Assembly (NCBI GenBank): GCA_966250335.1
Contig: CBINGZ010000003.1
Span: forward strand, 147,417 to 211,416
DNA from: OLB7 sp966250335
Lineage (GTDB): Bacteria; Bacteroidota; Ignavibacteria; OLB7
Reading direction: 5' to 3'
Length of the DNA: 64,000 bases
The notes beneath the pieces are model-generated. The model saw nothing but the letters and a program-made list of their open reading frames with translations. It was not told where the DNA came from and made no database searches. The position numbers and the translations under genes are program-made. Positions 9,004 through 18,234 of this stretch are shown here, piece by piece (positions within the stretch are counted from its first letter, which is position 1; each line of letters opens with the position of its first letter).

Positions 9004-9669
9004 TCACCCGTCGGCCAGCATCCCCAGCTCCACGAGCCGCCGCCGCGCTCCCTCCACCCCCACGACACGGTGGGCTCTGAGTCCCGCCCGTACCGCCCCC
9101 TCCACGTTGATGATGTTGTCGTCCAGGAAGAGGATGCGTTCGGCAGGGGTTTCCATGACCTCCGTGATATGCCGGAACGCGTCGAGGTCCGGTTTGAGCC
9201 GCCCCATTTCGTAGCTGATGAAGCAGTGCCGGAAATGTCGTCCCAGGCCGTAATCGTCGCGCATGACGGGCCAGTGGAGTTCGTTGGTGTTGGAGAAGCA
9301 GGCGAGCGTGTAGCGGGGCTCCAGTTCGGCCATCAGCTCATCGGCGCCGGCGAATTTGCTGGAGAGCCAGGCCTGGAAATGCTCGAGGAGTTCATCCGGA
9401 GCCACCGGAAGCCCCAGCTCGGCCACGAGCTCGCGCGCGAAGAGGTCGGCCGAGCATTGTCCGCTCTCGAAGGCGCGGACGGTAGGGGATTCGAGCCATG
9501 TTTTCCAGAGTTCCTCCGGGGTCATCGTGTTCCCCATCCAGGCGATGAGGGGTTCCACGCCGGTCAGTTCCACCAGAACGCCGCCAAGGTCGAAGACGAT
9601 CACATCGATGGTATCGGCATATTCCATACCGTGCCGGGGAGCGGAAGGGTTATCGTGTTCGGTCATCAT
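9004..9669 (-). CDS. HAD-superfamily (subfamily IA) hydrolase
   Basis: 221 residues. Motif I is VFDLGGVLVE with nucleophile Asp27; the usual second acid of DxD is Gly (D-L-G), as in many HAD-IA proteins of the epoxide-hydrolase N-terminal/YihX type. Motif II is CFSNTNE, the motif III lysine lies in GRLKPDLD, and motif IV is LFLDDN. A helical cap sits between motifs I and II (about residues 40-110). The substrate is probably a small phosphate ester such as a sugar phosphate, but cannot be named. Two adjacent ATGs (9669 and 9666) could start it. Confidence 0.85.
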   Translation of the reverse strand: MMTEHDNPSAPRHGMEYADTIDVIVFDLGGVLVELTGVEPLIAWMGNTMTPEELWKTWLESPTVRAFESGQCSADLFARELVAELGLPVAPDELLEHFQAWLSSKFAGADELMAELEPRYTLACFSNTNELHWPVMRDDYGLGRHFRHCFISYEMGRLKPDLDAFRHITEVMETPAERILFLDDNIINVEGAVRAGLRAHRVVGVEGARRRLVELGMLADG

Positions 9670-9831
9670 CTGCCGTTCATCCTATTCTTCGGAAGACCCA
9701 ACATACGACGGATCTTCCCGTGACGGCATTATCGAGCGGTAACAGGGGGGGATGAGGGCCTAAACGCGCGGCGCCCGTCGGATGGACGGGCGCCTGCGAT
9801 ACGTCTGCGATACCGGTCCGCCGGGGACGGC

Positions 9832-10266
9832 TTAGTAGTTGCGGCTGTTGCTGTCCCAGTCGCGGCCGCCGCCGCGCGAGTTGCCGTAGCTGTCGTCGCC
9901 GCGCGAGCCGTAGCCGCCGTCGCGCGAACCGCCACGACCACCACCGCCGCCGTAACCACCGCGACCGCCGCCGCCGCCGTAACCGCCACGACCACCACCG
10001 CCGCCGCCGCTACGCTCCTCGCGAGGACGAGCCTCGTTGACGGTGAGGGTGCGACCGTTGACTTCCTTGCCGTGCATCGTCTCGATGGCGCTTTCGCCTT
10101 CGCTGCGGTTTGCCATTTCGACGAAGCCGAAGCCGCGCGAACGGCCGGTTTCACGGTCCATGACGATCGATGCCGACTGGACGGTGCCGGAGGACTCGAA
10201 CATGCGGGCCAGATCCTCGTCCGTCGTGCTGAACGACAGATTGCCCACGTATAACTTGATAGCCAT
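9832..10266 (-). CDS. Glycine-rich RNA-binding protein with RRM domain
   Basis: 144 residues starting at ATG 10266, chosen because AGGAG lies eight bases upstream; the earlier GTG at 10275 overlaps that site. A single RRM (residues about 3-80) has RNP2 KLYVGNLS and RNP1 RGFGFVEM. The C-terminus is low complexity: tandem GGGGGRGGYGG units forming RGG/YGG boxes, then Ser/Arg/Asn-rich residues. Bacterial RRM proteins of this type, best known in cyanobacteria, bind single-stranded RNA and are often cold-induced. The leader of roughly 200 bp to the candidate promoter at 10471-10500 would fit post-transcriptional control. Confidence 0.92.
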   Translation of the reverse strand: MAIKLYVGNLSFSTTDEDLARMFESSGTVQSASIVMDRETGRSRGFGFVEMANRSEGESAIETMHGKEVNGRTLTVNEARPREERSGGGGGGRGGYGGGGGRGGYGGGGGRGGSRDGGYGSRGDDSYGNSRGGGRDWDSNSRNY

Positions 10267-10669
10267 AACTGACACTCCTCTCCCAGAGGGAGAACAGGGG
10301 AAGCGAGAACTCGATACGCTTCGGTGAGACGGTGGCAGCGAAGTCTTCTGGTTCTAATGCTCTTGCGAGCAGCTTCAGATTGTAAAACCGCTTCTCTACC
10401 TACACCCAACCGCTCGGATCAGTTAACCTACACGGCACCGCTTATCGATACGAGAAGCATGAACGGTTCGCATAGTACGCAATTTCGATATACTAACAAA
10501 CTGTCGTAACACATGATCGAGGCGCGATGTTGTGCCGATCCCCCCTCGTCCGGGGTGGAATCGGCGTGTGGCGAACGACGACTCATCTATATTTGCGGCT
10601 GTCCGCGTGTCAGGTCGAGGGGGTGTCGATCCCTGTTGCGCAGTGTCGTTTACGCGAGGAGCACAGGCA
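10267..10669. other. Divergent intergenic region, AT-richer than its surroundings
   Basis: It separates the RRM gene (minus) from a lipoprotein gene (plus) and presumably holds both promoters. No gene-like open frame was accepted. The 200 bases next to the RRM start are probably its 5' leader. Confidence 0.45.
10471..10500 (-). promoter_or_regulatory. Candidate promoter of the RRM gene, Bacteroidota-like spacing
   Basis: On the minus strand TTTG (10500-10497) is followed after exactly 19 bases by TACTATG (10477-10471). The Bacteroidota consensus is TTTG-N19-TAnnTTTG, so the -33 box and spacing match and the -7 box matches partly. It lies in an AT-richer patch. Confidence 0.3.
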
Positions 10670-11224
10670 ATGAAATATCGTATGAAGATTGATATGGCGC
10701 CCCGATATGGCTTGATCTTGCTTCCGGTCCTCGTCATCGGGTGCGGCGGCGAAGCGGGGGAGCGGTCCCATCGCGAGCCGGCGGCCGATGAAAGAAGGGG
10801 GGGCGATTCAACGGCGGCGCCATTGGCCGAGCCGGCGCCCCCCGACCCGGGCCGGGTCTACACTCCCGGCAGAGAGGACCCGGTGCGGAAGGCCGTGCTC
10901 GACGCTCTCCGTGCGTCGGTCGAGGAGAAACTGGCTCAGGATGTGATATTCGAGGTGGAGTGGCTGAAGGTCAGGGAAGAGTGGGCGTTCATGCGCGGAA
11001 CCCCCAGACGGGCCGACGGCGGGCCGGTTGATTATCGAAACACGATCTACCGGGAAGCGGTTGAGGAAGGGGTCTTCGACGACTGGATCTGTGCGCTCCT
11101 GACCTACAGGAACGGCCGGTGGAGCGTGACCGCTGAAGCGATCGGCGCCACCGACGTGCCGTACGTCGGCTGGCACCGGGAGTTCGGCGCCCCGCGCGAG
11201 ATCTTCGATCATACCGACGAGTAG
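10670..11224 (+). CDS. Uncharacterised lipoprotein
   Basis: 184 residues; ATG 10670 has GAGGAG upstream at good spacing and starts a lipoprotein signal peptide with lipobox LVIGC (Cys25). After a Pro/Ala-rich tether (residues 26-62) comes a compact domain with PVRKAVLDALRASVEEKL, FEVEWLKVREEWAFMRG and a YRNGRWSVTAEAIG strand, a pattern I have seen in uncharacterised periplasmic proteins of Proteobacteria. I know no function for that family. It converges with the SulP gene with only 24 bp between them. Confidence 0.75.
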   Translation: MKYRMKIDMAPRYGLILLPVLVIGCGGEAGERSHREPAADERRGGDSTAAPLAEPAPPDPGRVYTPGREDPVRKAVLDALRASVEEKLAQDVIFEVEWLKVREEWAFMRGTPRRADGGPVDYRNTIYREAVEEGVFDDWICALLTYRNGRWSVTAEAIGATDVPYVGWHREFGAPREIFDHTDE

Positions 11225-11248
11225 AGGAAGCTATATATCCCGACAGGA

Positions 11249-13642
11249 TCAATGCTCCTCGATCGCCTGCAGCTCCACGTTGGTGCGGCGGAGGCGTTCG
11301 GAGATGGCGAGAGCGAGACGGGCCATGACCCTGGTTCCGCTCGACTCCCCTCCGTCCGATTCGATCTGCTCCTCGAAGAGAGATCGCGAGAGGATGTAAA
11401 GATCGGTCCTCACCGTGGCGACGACGTCGGCCGATCGTACCGTGCGATCGAGGAAGGAGAGCTCGCCGAAGAAATCCCCCGTTCCGATTGTTGCGATATG
11501 ATGACTCTTGTTCGCGTTCAGCGGCAGCAGGATGCGGACGCTCCCGCGCCGTATCAGGAAGAGTTCATCCCCCTCATCTCCACGTCCGCAGACCTTCTCC
11601 CCCGGCTTCACCGAGAGTTCACGAAGCGAGGCGGAGAGCCTGTCGAGCGTATCGCGATCGAGTCCGTTGAAGAGCTCGAAGTCGGTCGGCTCCAGCAGTC
11701 GGTCATCCTTCTCCCTGGAGAGCCCGGCCGATTCCAGCAGACGTTCCTCCATCCACTCCAGAGCGTCCCCCGCCTTCTCGGAGATGATGATATCCTCCTT
11801 TCCGTCGGCTCCCTCCAGGCGGGTGAGGTGGTGATGGAAATAGGGGCGGTCGAGCAGGTCGGAGGGGATGCGGCTCAGGAGGAGACGGCCGCCATGTTCG
11901 GCGAGCTGGGCGTGCATCTGTTCAAACAGACGCATCGCCGTGGAGTCCATCGAGAGGACTCTGCGCATGTCGAGCAGGATGTAGCGCGCCCCGCGCAGCT
12001 CCGGTTCGAGCTGGCTCACGAGCTGGTCGACGGTGCCGAAGAAGAGATTCCCCTGAAGCTCGCAGACGATGCCGAGATCTCCCAGCCTGTCGAGCGCCGC
12101 GCGTTCGGTCGGAATGCGACGTGTCTTGGAGGAGACCCGGCAGAGATCCGACTTCCGCCTGATGACCGGGCTCTGGATCTGATCACGCAGGAAGAGAAGG
12201 ATCGCCAGGCCGATGCCGACGGCCGACGCGGCGATCAGGTCGACCGTCGCGGCGGTGACGATCACCATGGCGGTGACGGCGAAATCGAGACGTCCCATCG
12301 GATAGCGAAGCATCCGGAACATCGACCTGTCGAACATCCGCCAGGCGATGACCAGCAGAATACCTGCCAGGACGCCGATCGGAACCCAGGCGATCAATCC
12401 CCCCAGCAGCAGGAAGGCAAGCAGCACGAAGGTCCCGGCAAAGACCCCGGACCAGGGGGTGGAGCCGCCGCTGGTCATGTTCACCAGGGTGGGACCGCTC
12501 GTGCCGCTCCCCGGCATCCCGCCGATGAGCGACGAGACGAGATTGCCGATCCCCTGTCCTATCAGCTCGCGATCCGAGTTGTGTCGCCGCCGGGTGAGGA
12601 CATCCAGGATCACGCAGGTCTTGAGCGTGTCGATGGAAAGAACGACGGAGAGGGTGACCGCGGGGATGACGATCATTCTGACCGAGGGGATATCGAGCGT
12701 GAAGATCGATGTGATCCTCTCCCCGAGTCCCTCGACGAACGTGCCGGAGGAGCCGATGGGGCCGATCACCAGCGGGTTCCCGTTCAGCTCGAACAGCCCC
12801 GGCGAGAAGAGTCCGATGACGAGATAGGCGATCCATCCGCCGAGCAGGGCGAGCACCGGCCCCGGAACCTTGTCGGTGAGCCGCGGGGCGGCTCCCATGA
12901 TCGTCATGGTGACCAGGCCGACCGCCAGTCCCTCCCATTTCCAGAGATCGGGAATGATGAGCCCCTCGAAGATGTTCGTTCCCGGAGGAAGCCCGAAGAG
13001 GCGGGGGAGCTGTCCGATCGCGATCAGCACTCCGACGCCGGAGAGATAGCCGCTGACGACGGGATAGGGGATGAACTTTATCAGACGTCCCCCGCCGATC
13101 AGACCGTAGACGATCTGAAGGCCGGAGGAGAGGAGCATCGTGAGGAGGATCAGGAGCGGAATCAGAGCGGGGTCGAACGTCCCCCCTTCCAGCCGCGACA
13201 GATAGACTCCGACAAGCGCCGAGAGAACGGCGGCGGCGGGGGCGCTCGGCGCCGAGATCAGCCCTCCGGTGCGGCCGATGATCGGGGAGATGATCCCGAG
13301 CGCGGCGGCCCCCAGGATGCCGGCCAGCGCCCCCTGGGCCGCGTACTCCGGTCCCAGCGCGGTGTAGACCAGCACGCCGTAGGCGATGGAGGAGGGGAGC
13401 GCCACGAGCATGGCGGCGAGTCCGCCCCACAGGTCGCCGGCACGGATCGATCCTCCCTTCCCTCCCCCGATCCCGCCCGAAACGAGACGAGCCCGCGCCC
13501 TGCGGACCGTTGCGGCGATTCGTCTCCGTTCCGAGCCTTCCGCCTCTCTGGAACGGCGTTCAAGGCCGGGGTCGTCGGTCGCCGAAGATCTGTTCATGCT
13601 GAGAGTGGAGAGATCGATATTCACTGGCTGCACGAACGACAA
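11249..13642 (-). CDS. SulP-family anion transporter with STAS and cyclic-nucleotide-binding domains
   Basis: 797 residues. The start is a TTG at 13642, supported by CCGGAGGATTAAC just upstream (GGAGGA, six-base spacing); the ATG at 13597 has no such site. Residues about 70-470 form the SulP membrane domain (LGPEYAAQGALAGILGAAAL, PGSGTSGPTLVNMTSGG), residues about 500-610 the STAS domain (LLDMRRVLSMDSTAMRLFEQ), and residues about 650-770 a cNMP-binding/Crp-like fold (GEKVCGRGDEGDELFLIRRG, GDFFGELSFLDRTVRSADVV). SulP proteins move sulfate, bicarbonate or other anions. The added cNMP domain suggests nucleotide-gated transport, known in some bacterial SulP proteins. The substrate is not evident. 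Confidence 0.9.
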   Translation of the reverse strand: MSFVQPVNIDLSTLSMNRSSATDDPGLERRSREAEGSERRRIAATVRRARARLVSGGIGGGKGGSIRAGDLWGGLAAMLVALPSSIAYGVLVYTALGPEYAAQGALAGILGAAALGIISPIIGRTGGLISAPSAPAAAVLSALVGVYLSRLEGGTFDPALIPLLILLTMLLSSGLQIVYGLIGGGRLIKFIPYPVVSGYLSGVGVLIAIGQLPRLFGLPPGTNIFEGLIIPDLWKWEGLAVGLVTMTIMGAAPRLTDKVPGPVLALLGGWIAYLVIGLFSPGLFELNGNPLVIGPIGSSGTFVEGLGERITSIFTLDIPSVRMIVIPAVTLSVVLSIDTLKTCVILDVLTRRRHNSDRELIGQGIGNLVSSLIGGMPGSGTSGPTLVNMTSGGSTPWSGVFAGTFVLLAFLLLGGLIAWVPIGVLAGILLVIAWRMFDRSMFRMLRYPMGRLDFAVTAMVIVTAATVDLIAASAVGIGLAILLFLRDQIQSPVIRRKSDLCRVSSKTRRIPTERAALDRLGDLGIVCELQGNLFFGTVDQLVSQLEPELRGARYILLDMRRVLSMDSTAMRLFEQMHAQLAEHGGRLLLSRIPSDLLDRPYFHHHLTRLEGADGKEDIIISEKAGDALEWMEERLLESAGLSREKDDRLLEPTDFELFNGLDRDTLDRLSASLRELSVKPGEKVCGRGDEGDELFLIRRGSVRILLPLNANKSHHIATIGTGDFFGELSFLDRTVRSADVVATVRTDLYILSRSLFEEQIESDGGESSGTRVMARLALAISERLRRTNVELQAIEEH

Positions 13643-13892
13643 GTTAATCCTCCGGATCGGCGCTGCGATCCGATGTTATGAATCGATAACATGACCCCCT
13701 CTTCCGTGCGGCGACGGTTTCCAGCTTCGGCGGATCGGAGAGGGACGGCGCCGATCGTGGCGCAGGATGATCTATACAGGGGGTGATGCCGGGGGGATCA
13801 TGAAAACAGAGATCAGGCTCGCATATTCGCCGAACCTCCTCCTCCGACCGGCGATAGATACCTCTTTGTCGTTCAACCATACCCTCAGGATA

Positions 13893-14240
13893 ATGACGTC
13901 ACGCACCGGAAACTCTTCCGAGCCCCGCATGGTGATCGCCGTCTACCGGCCGAACGAGGGCCTGACGGCGGAGCTGCTCGACTGCGTCCGCGATCACCTT
14001 CCGCTCCTCCGTGCGCAGGGACTGGTCACCGATCGGGAACCGGTCATCATGCAGGCGGAGGACGGCTCTCTGATCGAGATCTTCGAATGGAGATCGGAGG
14101 CGGCCGTGGAGCAGGCGCACAACAATCCCGCGGTCCTGGCGCTCTGGGAGCGGTTCGGGGCGTGCTGCAACTATACGCCGCTGGCCGGGCTGGAGGAGTC
14201 GCACCACCCGTTCGCCCACTTCAGGCGGATAGAGGTGTAG
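13893..14240 (+). CDS. Small ABM-like ferredoxin-fold protein
   Basis: 115 residues from ATG 13893 (CAGGATA just upstream); the frame extends further upstream but reads like non-coding sequence. The order MVIAVYRPNEG, LRAQGLVTDREPVIMQAEDG, LIEIFEWRSEAAVEQAHNNP and VLALWERFGACCNYTPL fits the strand-helix-strand pattern of the dimeric alpha-beta barrel/antibiotic biosynthesis monooxygenase (ABM) superfamily. No catalytic function can be given. It converges with the GNAT gene (18 bp gap). Confidence 0.6.
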   Translation: MTSRTGNSSEPRMVIAVYRPNEGLTAELLDCVRDHLPLLRAQGLVTDREPVIMQAEDGSLIEIFEWRSEAAVEQAHNNPAVLALWERFGACCNYTPLAGLEESHHPFAHFRRIEV

Positions 14241-14258
14241 CGGAGCGTCGTCCGGTTC

Positions 14259-14789
14259 CTACTCCGCGTCCCGCAGGTAGAGCACCATCTGCGCCTTCGC
14301 ATAATATCGTCCCTCGACCTTGATGGCGCGTTCGTACATGCCGTAGACGATAAAGCCCAGCGACCTGTAGAGGCTGACGGCATGTTCGTTGGAGGCGGTC
14401 ACGGTCAGGGTGATCTGTTCCAGTCCCGGAAGGGCGGCGGCCCGGTCGAGAGAGGCCCGCATCAGCGCGCGTCCGATCCCCTGCGAAGCCGCTTCCCTCA
14501 CCACGTACATCCCCGCGATATGCGCGGCATGTCGTTCCTTCCCTCGCCTCCTCCTCGTCAGATCGACGGTTCCGACAAGCTCTCCCGATTCCGAGAACGC
14601 GCCAAGGAGGAAATCGTCCGGCGCGTCCGGCCCATGATCCAGCCGTTCCTCGGCCCATGAGAGCGGCTGCTCCGCATTCTCCTCGTACGACGATGTAAAT
14701 GCGTCGGGATGTTCCCGAAGCATGCGGAGCCGCACGGCATGGTAGGCCGGGGCGTCCGAGCGGGTAAGGGGGCGGATGGAGACCTTCAT
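14259..14789 (-). CDS. GNAT-family N-acetyltransferase
   Basis: 176 residues. The N-terminal strand (VSIRPLTRSDAPAYHAVRL) and the acetyl-CoA pyrophosphate loop (VVREAASQGIGRALMRASLD) are classic GNAT motifs, followed by ITLTVTASNEHAVSLYRSLG, the motif B region. The substrate may be a small amine or protein N-terminus and cannot be predicted. The start ATG at 14789 is followed by a domain complete from its first strand. The next upstream gene is the LVIVD-repeat protein (32 bp away), so the two could share a transcript. Confidence 0.88.
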   Translation of the reverse strand: MKVSIRPLTRSDAPAYHAVRLRMLREHPDAFTSSYEENAEQPLSWAEERLDHGPDAPDDFLLGAFSESGELVGTVDLTRRRRGKERHAAHIAGMYVVREAASQGIGRALMRASLDRAAALPGLEQITLTVTASNEHAVSLYRSLGFIVYGMYERAIKVEGRYYAKAQMVLYLRDAE

Positions 14790-14821
14790 GGGGAGAACCG
14801 TAGTAATTGATTCGGAGTCCG

Positions 14822-16246
14822 TTACGTCCTCTTCACGAACCGCCCGAAGCGCATTCCTTCCTTCGTTCGGACCCGAAGCGCATAGACTCCGGCGGGAAGG
14901 GCTGAGACGTCGATCTCGGTTCCGGATGATGATGTTCGGATAAAGGGAGGGATGAAGGTCCGGCCGAGGATGTCGGTCAGGAGGATCGATCCCTCGGGGA
15001 TGCTCTCGATGCCGTGCAGGGTGATCCGATCCGATGTCGGAGAGGGATAGAGAGCGAACTCCTCGACGGCCGGCACCGGGGTTGCGCTTGCACCGTCGTC
15101 CCCGTAGGTGAGGATCGTCACTCCCGTCCAGTTGGAGGCGAAGGGGATCAGCGCGCAGACGTAGGAGATGAAGATCTTGTCGCGATGCAGCGCAATCCCC
15201 CACGACCCTCTGTCGTTCTCCGTGCCGCCGTACGCCCCGACGGAATCCGGGGAGGTGGGGTCGGCCACGTCGACGACGACCATGTCGCTCTTGCCGGTCG
15301 AGATGAAGAGAAGCTTCCGTTCCCTGTCGAACGCGATCTCGTTGGCGTGGACCGGGCTGGTGAACCAGTTGTTGTTCGGACATCCGTACGGGTTCCACCA
15401 TCCGGTCAGGGTGATATGGCCCGTGTCGGCCACGTTCACGATCTCCATCCCGCAGTAGTCGACCGCGATATACGCAAGGGAATCCTCCACCACGATATTG
15501 TTGTACGCTCTCGGCAGACCGTTCATGATCGGGTTGGAGTATCGTCCGGTCTCCACCGGATTCTGCTTGTCGGCGATGTTGATGATTCTGAGCCCTCCGG
15601 CGTCGTAGCAGAGGTAGACCAGGTCTCCGCGAACGGCGAGCCCGCGGGCGTTGTAGAGGTCGGGGTTGGGGTTCGGGGTCGGGTAGTCGATATCGGGGAC
15701 GAAGCGTGAGAGGAATTCGAGCCTCCCTCTGGTCGAGATGCCCAGCACGACCAGTCCGTGCTTCATGGCTCCCAGGTAGACGAAGTCTCCGTCGGCTCTG
15801 ATGATTCCTGCTCCGCCCCCCGATTCCGGCAGCGTCCAGACGTGGGTCACGACGGGCGAGTAGGGATTGATCACGTCGACGACCGCCACACCGGGGCTCT
15901 GTCCGTCGCCGAAGTGGTTCCCGAGCGCCAGAAGGAGGTAGTTCCCGGTCTGGTCCACGCTCATCACCTCAAGGTGTTCGAACGAATCGATCGGGATGGC
16001 GCCGACCAGAACGGGAGCATCGATATTCAGGATGTCATAGATCCGCAGCCCCCCTTCCTTGCCGGCGACGTAGATGTAATGACGCTCGAACGCATCATAC
16101 TTCATCGTCATGGTCATCTCGCCGCAGGTCGACGGGATATCGGCCCGATGCCGGATCTTCAGATCGGGAACGATCTGTGCCTGTACGCCGGCGTGGGCCG
16201 CCGCAAGAAGAGCCGTCAGAAGCAGGATCGTGAAACCGGGTCGCAT
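14822..16246 (-). CDS. LVIVD-repeat secreted protein with T9SS-type C-terminal domain
   Basis: 474 residues. ATG 16246 follows AGGAGGTACCAC, a near-perfect ribosome site, and encodes a signal peptide ending VQAQ at about residue 24. The body contains repeated blade sequences (LRIYDILNIDAPVLVGAIP, VAVVDVINPYSPVVTHVW, LRIINIADKQNPVETGRY, MEIVNVADTGHITLTGWW, MVVVDVADPTSPDSVG), the LVIVD repeats of a beta-propeller. The last 80 residues (FALYPSPTSDRITLHGIES, then LPAGVYALRVRTKEG) form a Por secretion/T9SS type A sorting domain. It is probably exported and surface-bound or released; the ligand is unknown. Confidence 0.85.
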   Translation of the reverse strand: MRPGFTILLLTALLAAAHAGVQAQIVPDLKIRHRADIPSTCGEMTMTMKYDAFERHYIYVAGKEGGLRIYDILNIDAPVLVGAIPIDSFEHLEVMSVDQTGNYLLLALGNHFGDGQSPGVAVVDVINPYSPVVTHVWTLPESGGGAGIIRADGDFVYLGAMKHGLVVLGISTRGRLEFLSRFVPDIDYPTPNPNPDLYNARGLAVRGDLVYLCYDAGGLRIINIADKQNPVETGRYSNPIMNGLPRAYNNIVVEDSLAYIAVDYCGMEIVNVADTGHITLTGWWNPYGCPNNNWFTSPVHANEIAFDRERKLLFISTGKSDMVVVDVADPTSPDSVGAYGGTENDRGSWGIALHRDKIFISYVCALIPFASNWTGVTILTYGDDGASATPVPAVEEFALYPSPTSDRITLHGIESIPEGSILLTDILGRTFIPPFIRTSSSGTEIDVSALPAGVYALRVRTKEGMRFGRFVKRT

Positions 16247-16430
16247 GTGGTACCTCCTGTGCCGGAACAATATGTTGAGCGTCGACCGCGCAGACAACCC
16301 CCGCGGCCGTCCCGTTACGAGATTATGCCCGGATCGTCGAACAGGGGAGAGCGGTTGCTTTGCAGCGCGGGGCGGTTCTAACTTACGGTCCCCCCGTGTA
16401 TCAACGCTCACTCCATCTCAGGAGACCCGC

Positions 16431-17930
16431 ATGAAGCTTCGACTCCTTCTCCCTCTCTTCCTTCTCCTCTCCGCCGCCGCGACCGCGCGGACCCTTGAAG
16501 TTCGTGCCGGCGGCGCCTATCCCGGTCTGCTCCAGGCCGCCGCGGCCGCTCTTCCGGGGGATACGATATTGTTTCGTTCGGGGGTCTATGCGGGGGGACA
16601 ACATATCGAGAACCTTCAGGGAACCGCCGAGGGGTGGATCACCGTCATGGCCGAAGGGGAAGTGATCGTGCGCGGCGGGGGGAACGCCTGGCAGCTCAGC
16701 GACCCGGCATATCTCCGGATCATCGGGTTCGTGATGGAACAGCAGACCGGCAACGGACTGAACATCGACGACGGCGGCAGCTTCGGCACACCGGCGCATC
16801 ATATCGTGATAGAAGGATGCGAATGGCGCGGCATCAGCGCCACCGGCAACAACGATCTGCTGAAGATGTCGGGGGTGGACAGCTTCGAGGTGCGGAACTG
16901 CCGGTTCATGGATGGCGCGGCGGGAGGAAGCATGATCGATATGGTGGGATGTCACTACGGCAGCTTCATCGAAAACAGCTTCGAGCGCGCCGGCTCCAAC
17001 GCAATCCAGTCGAAGGGGGGAACCAGCGATATCATCATCACACGGAACAGCTTCGTCAACGCCGGACAGCGTTCGCTGAATATCGGCGGCTCCACCGGCC
17101 TTGATTTCTTCCGCCCGTTGAACGCCAACTATGAGGCCGCGCGGGTCCTGGTCTACGGCAATACCTTCGTCGGTTCCGATGCTCCGATCGCCTTCGTCGG
17201 AGCCGTGAACTGCGCTGTGATGAATAACACGATCTATCTCCCCAGCCGCTGGGCGATCCGTATTCTTCAGGAGTCGACGGACGCCAGATTCCTCCCGTGC
17301 GGCGACAACATCTTCGCCAACAATATCGTGGTGGTCAACAATGCGGGGGCCGGAGTGACTCTCAACATCGGACCGAACACGGCGCCGGAGACCTTCAGGT
17401 TCACCAGCAACCTCTGGTACAACGTCGATAATCCGTCATGGGGCGGACCGACGCTGCCGGTCCCTGAGTCGGCGTCGATACTCCGTCGCGATCCGATGCT
17501 GACCTCGCCGCCGGACGATCTCTCGCTCAGGCCCGGCTCCCCGGCGATCGGCGTGGGGACGGCGTTCCCGGAGATCGCACTGGACCACAACGCGCGGCCG
17601 TTCGCCGATCCCCCCTCGATCGGAGCCTATGAGGGAAGGATGTCGTCAACCTCGGTCGAGCGGGCGCCCGGTTCCACTGGATCGATAGCGGTCGTCGTCG
17701 GGCCGGCCGGAGACCATGCGACGGCGACCTTCACCCTGCCCGCGGCCGGAATCGTTGAAGTCTCGATCTACGATATGCGGGGCGAGCGGGCCCTGAGCCG
17801 TGAGGAGCGTCGCGAGGCGGGCGCCGGAACTCTCCGCATCCCGCTGGAGAACCTCACGTCCGGCACATATCTTCTCACGATCCGCTCTGGAGAAGAGTCG
17901 TTCGCTCGAACGATCGCGATACGTCGGTAG
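16431..17930 (+). CDS. Secreted right-handed parallel beta-helix protein with T9SS-type C-terminal domain
   Basis: 499 residues; CAGGAG precedes ATG 16431. Signal peptide MKLRLLLPLFLLLSAAATA. Residues about 22-400 show the periodic Asn-rich rungs of a pectate-lyase-like beta-helix (IVIEGCEWRGISATGNNDLL, FEVRNCRFMDGAAGGSMIDM, VLVYGNTFVGSD, CAVMNNTIYLPSRWAI), opening with AYPGLLQAAAAALPGDTILF, the usual start of such folds. DUF1565/right-handed-helix proteins include polysaccharide lyases, but I cannot see a catalytic site. The C-terminus (VEVSIYDMRGERALSREE, then LTSGTYLLTIRSG) is a T9SS type A sorting domain. It is divergent from the LVIVD gene. Confidence 0.85.
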   Translation: MKLRLLLPLFLLLSAAATARTLEVRAGGAYPGLLQAAAAALPGDTILFRSGVYAGGQHIENLQGTAEGWITVMAEGEVIVRGGGNAWQLSDPAYLRIIGFVMEQQTGNGLNIDDGGSFGTPAHHIVIEGCEWRGISATGNNDLLKMSGVDSFEVRNCRFMDGAAGGSMIDMVGCHYGSFIENSFERAGSNAIQSKGGTSDIIITRNSFVNAGQRSLNIGGSTGLDFFRPLNANYEAARVLVYGNTFVGSDAPIAFVGAVNCAVMNNTIYLPSRWAIRILQESTDARFLPCGDNIFANNIVVVNNAGAGVTLNIGPNTAPETFRFTSNLWYNVDNPSWGGPTLPVPESASILRRDPMLTSPPDDLSLRPGSPAIGVGTAFPEIALDHNARPFADPPSIGAYEGRMSSTSVERAPGSTGSIAVVVGPAGDHATATFTLPAAGIVEVSIYDMRGERALSREERREAGAGTLRIPLENLTSGTYLLTIRSGEESFARTIAIRR

Positions 17931-18234
17931 GAGGGAAGTATCCCCGCAACGCTCGTTTCCCTGCCCCATAACAGCATGGAACGACCGGGGCGGGAAGGGA
18001 GCCGCACCCGCCGGCCCTGCCGGCATGTCGTGCGGTTCCTATCCCGATTATCCCCGGCCGATCCGGACAGACCTCGGTCTGCGGCAAAGATGCCGGATCG
18101 GGGCGGCCGGGGCACTACTGATTAATTACTGAGGGTGCTTCGCAGCTTTCCGGAATCCTCGTTTCTCCATCCGTGCGGGCAATCCCGGCGAAGAAACGAT
18201 CAATCAAGAAGTACACATCATCCTGATAATCCCC
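17931..18234. other. Intergenic stretch between two secreted-protein genes
   Basis: Besides the inverted repeat at 18052-18112, the AT-rich segment CTACTGATTAATTACTGA (18115-18132) may belong to the promoter of the next gene. No gene seen. Confidence 0.4.
18052..18112. other. Imperfect inverted repeat downstream of the beta-helix gene
   Basis: CCCCGGCCGATCCGG (18052-18066) pairs with CCGGATCGG and CCGGGG within 18093-18112, with a five-base insertion. It may be a terminator without T run. Confidence 0.35.

Noticed and set aside
9729..10409. Ala/Arg/Thr-rich frame overlapping the RRM gene
   Set aside because: Shadow of the Gly-rich tail in another frame; translation is a monotonous VTAAAAVAV-like string.
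11252..13681. Open frame of 809 codons on the plus strand opposite the SulP gene
   Set aside because: Antisense shadow of a real gene; composition is rich in Arg, Glu, Asp and Pro with no domain signature, and the SulP-STAS-cNMP protein on the other strand is unmistakable.
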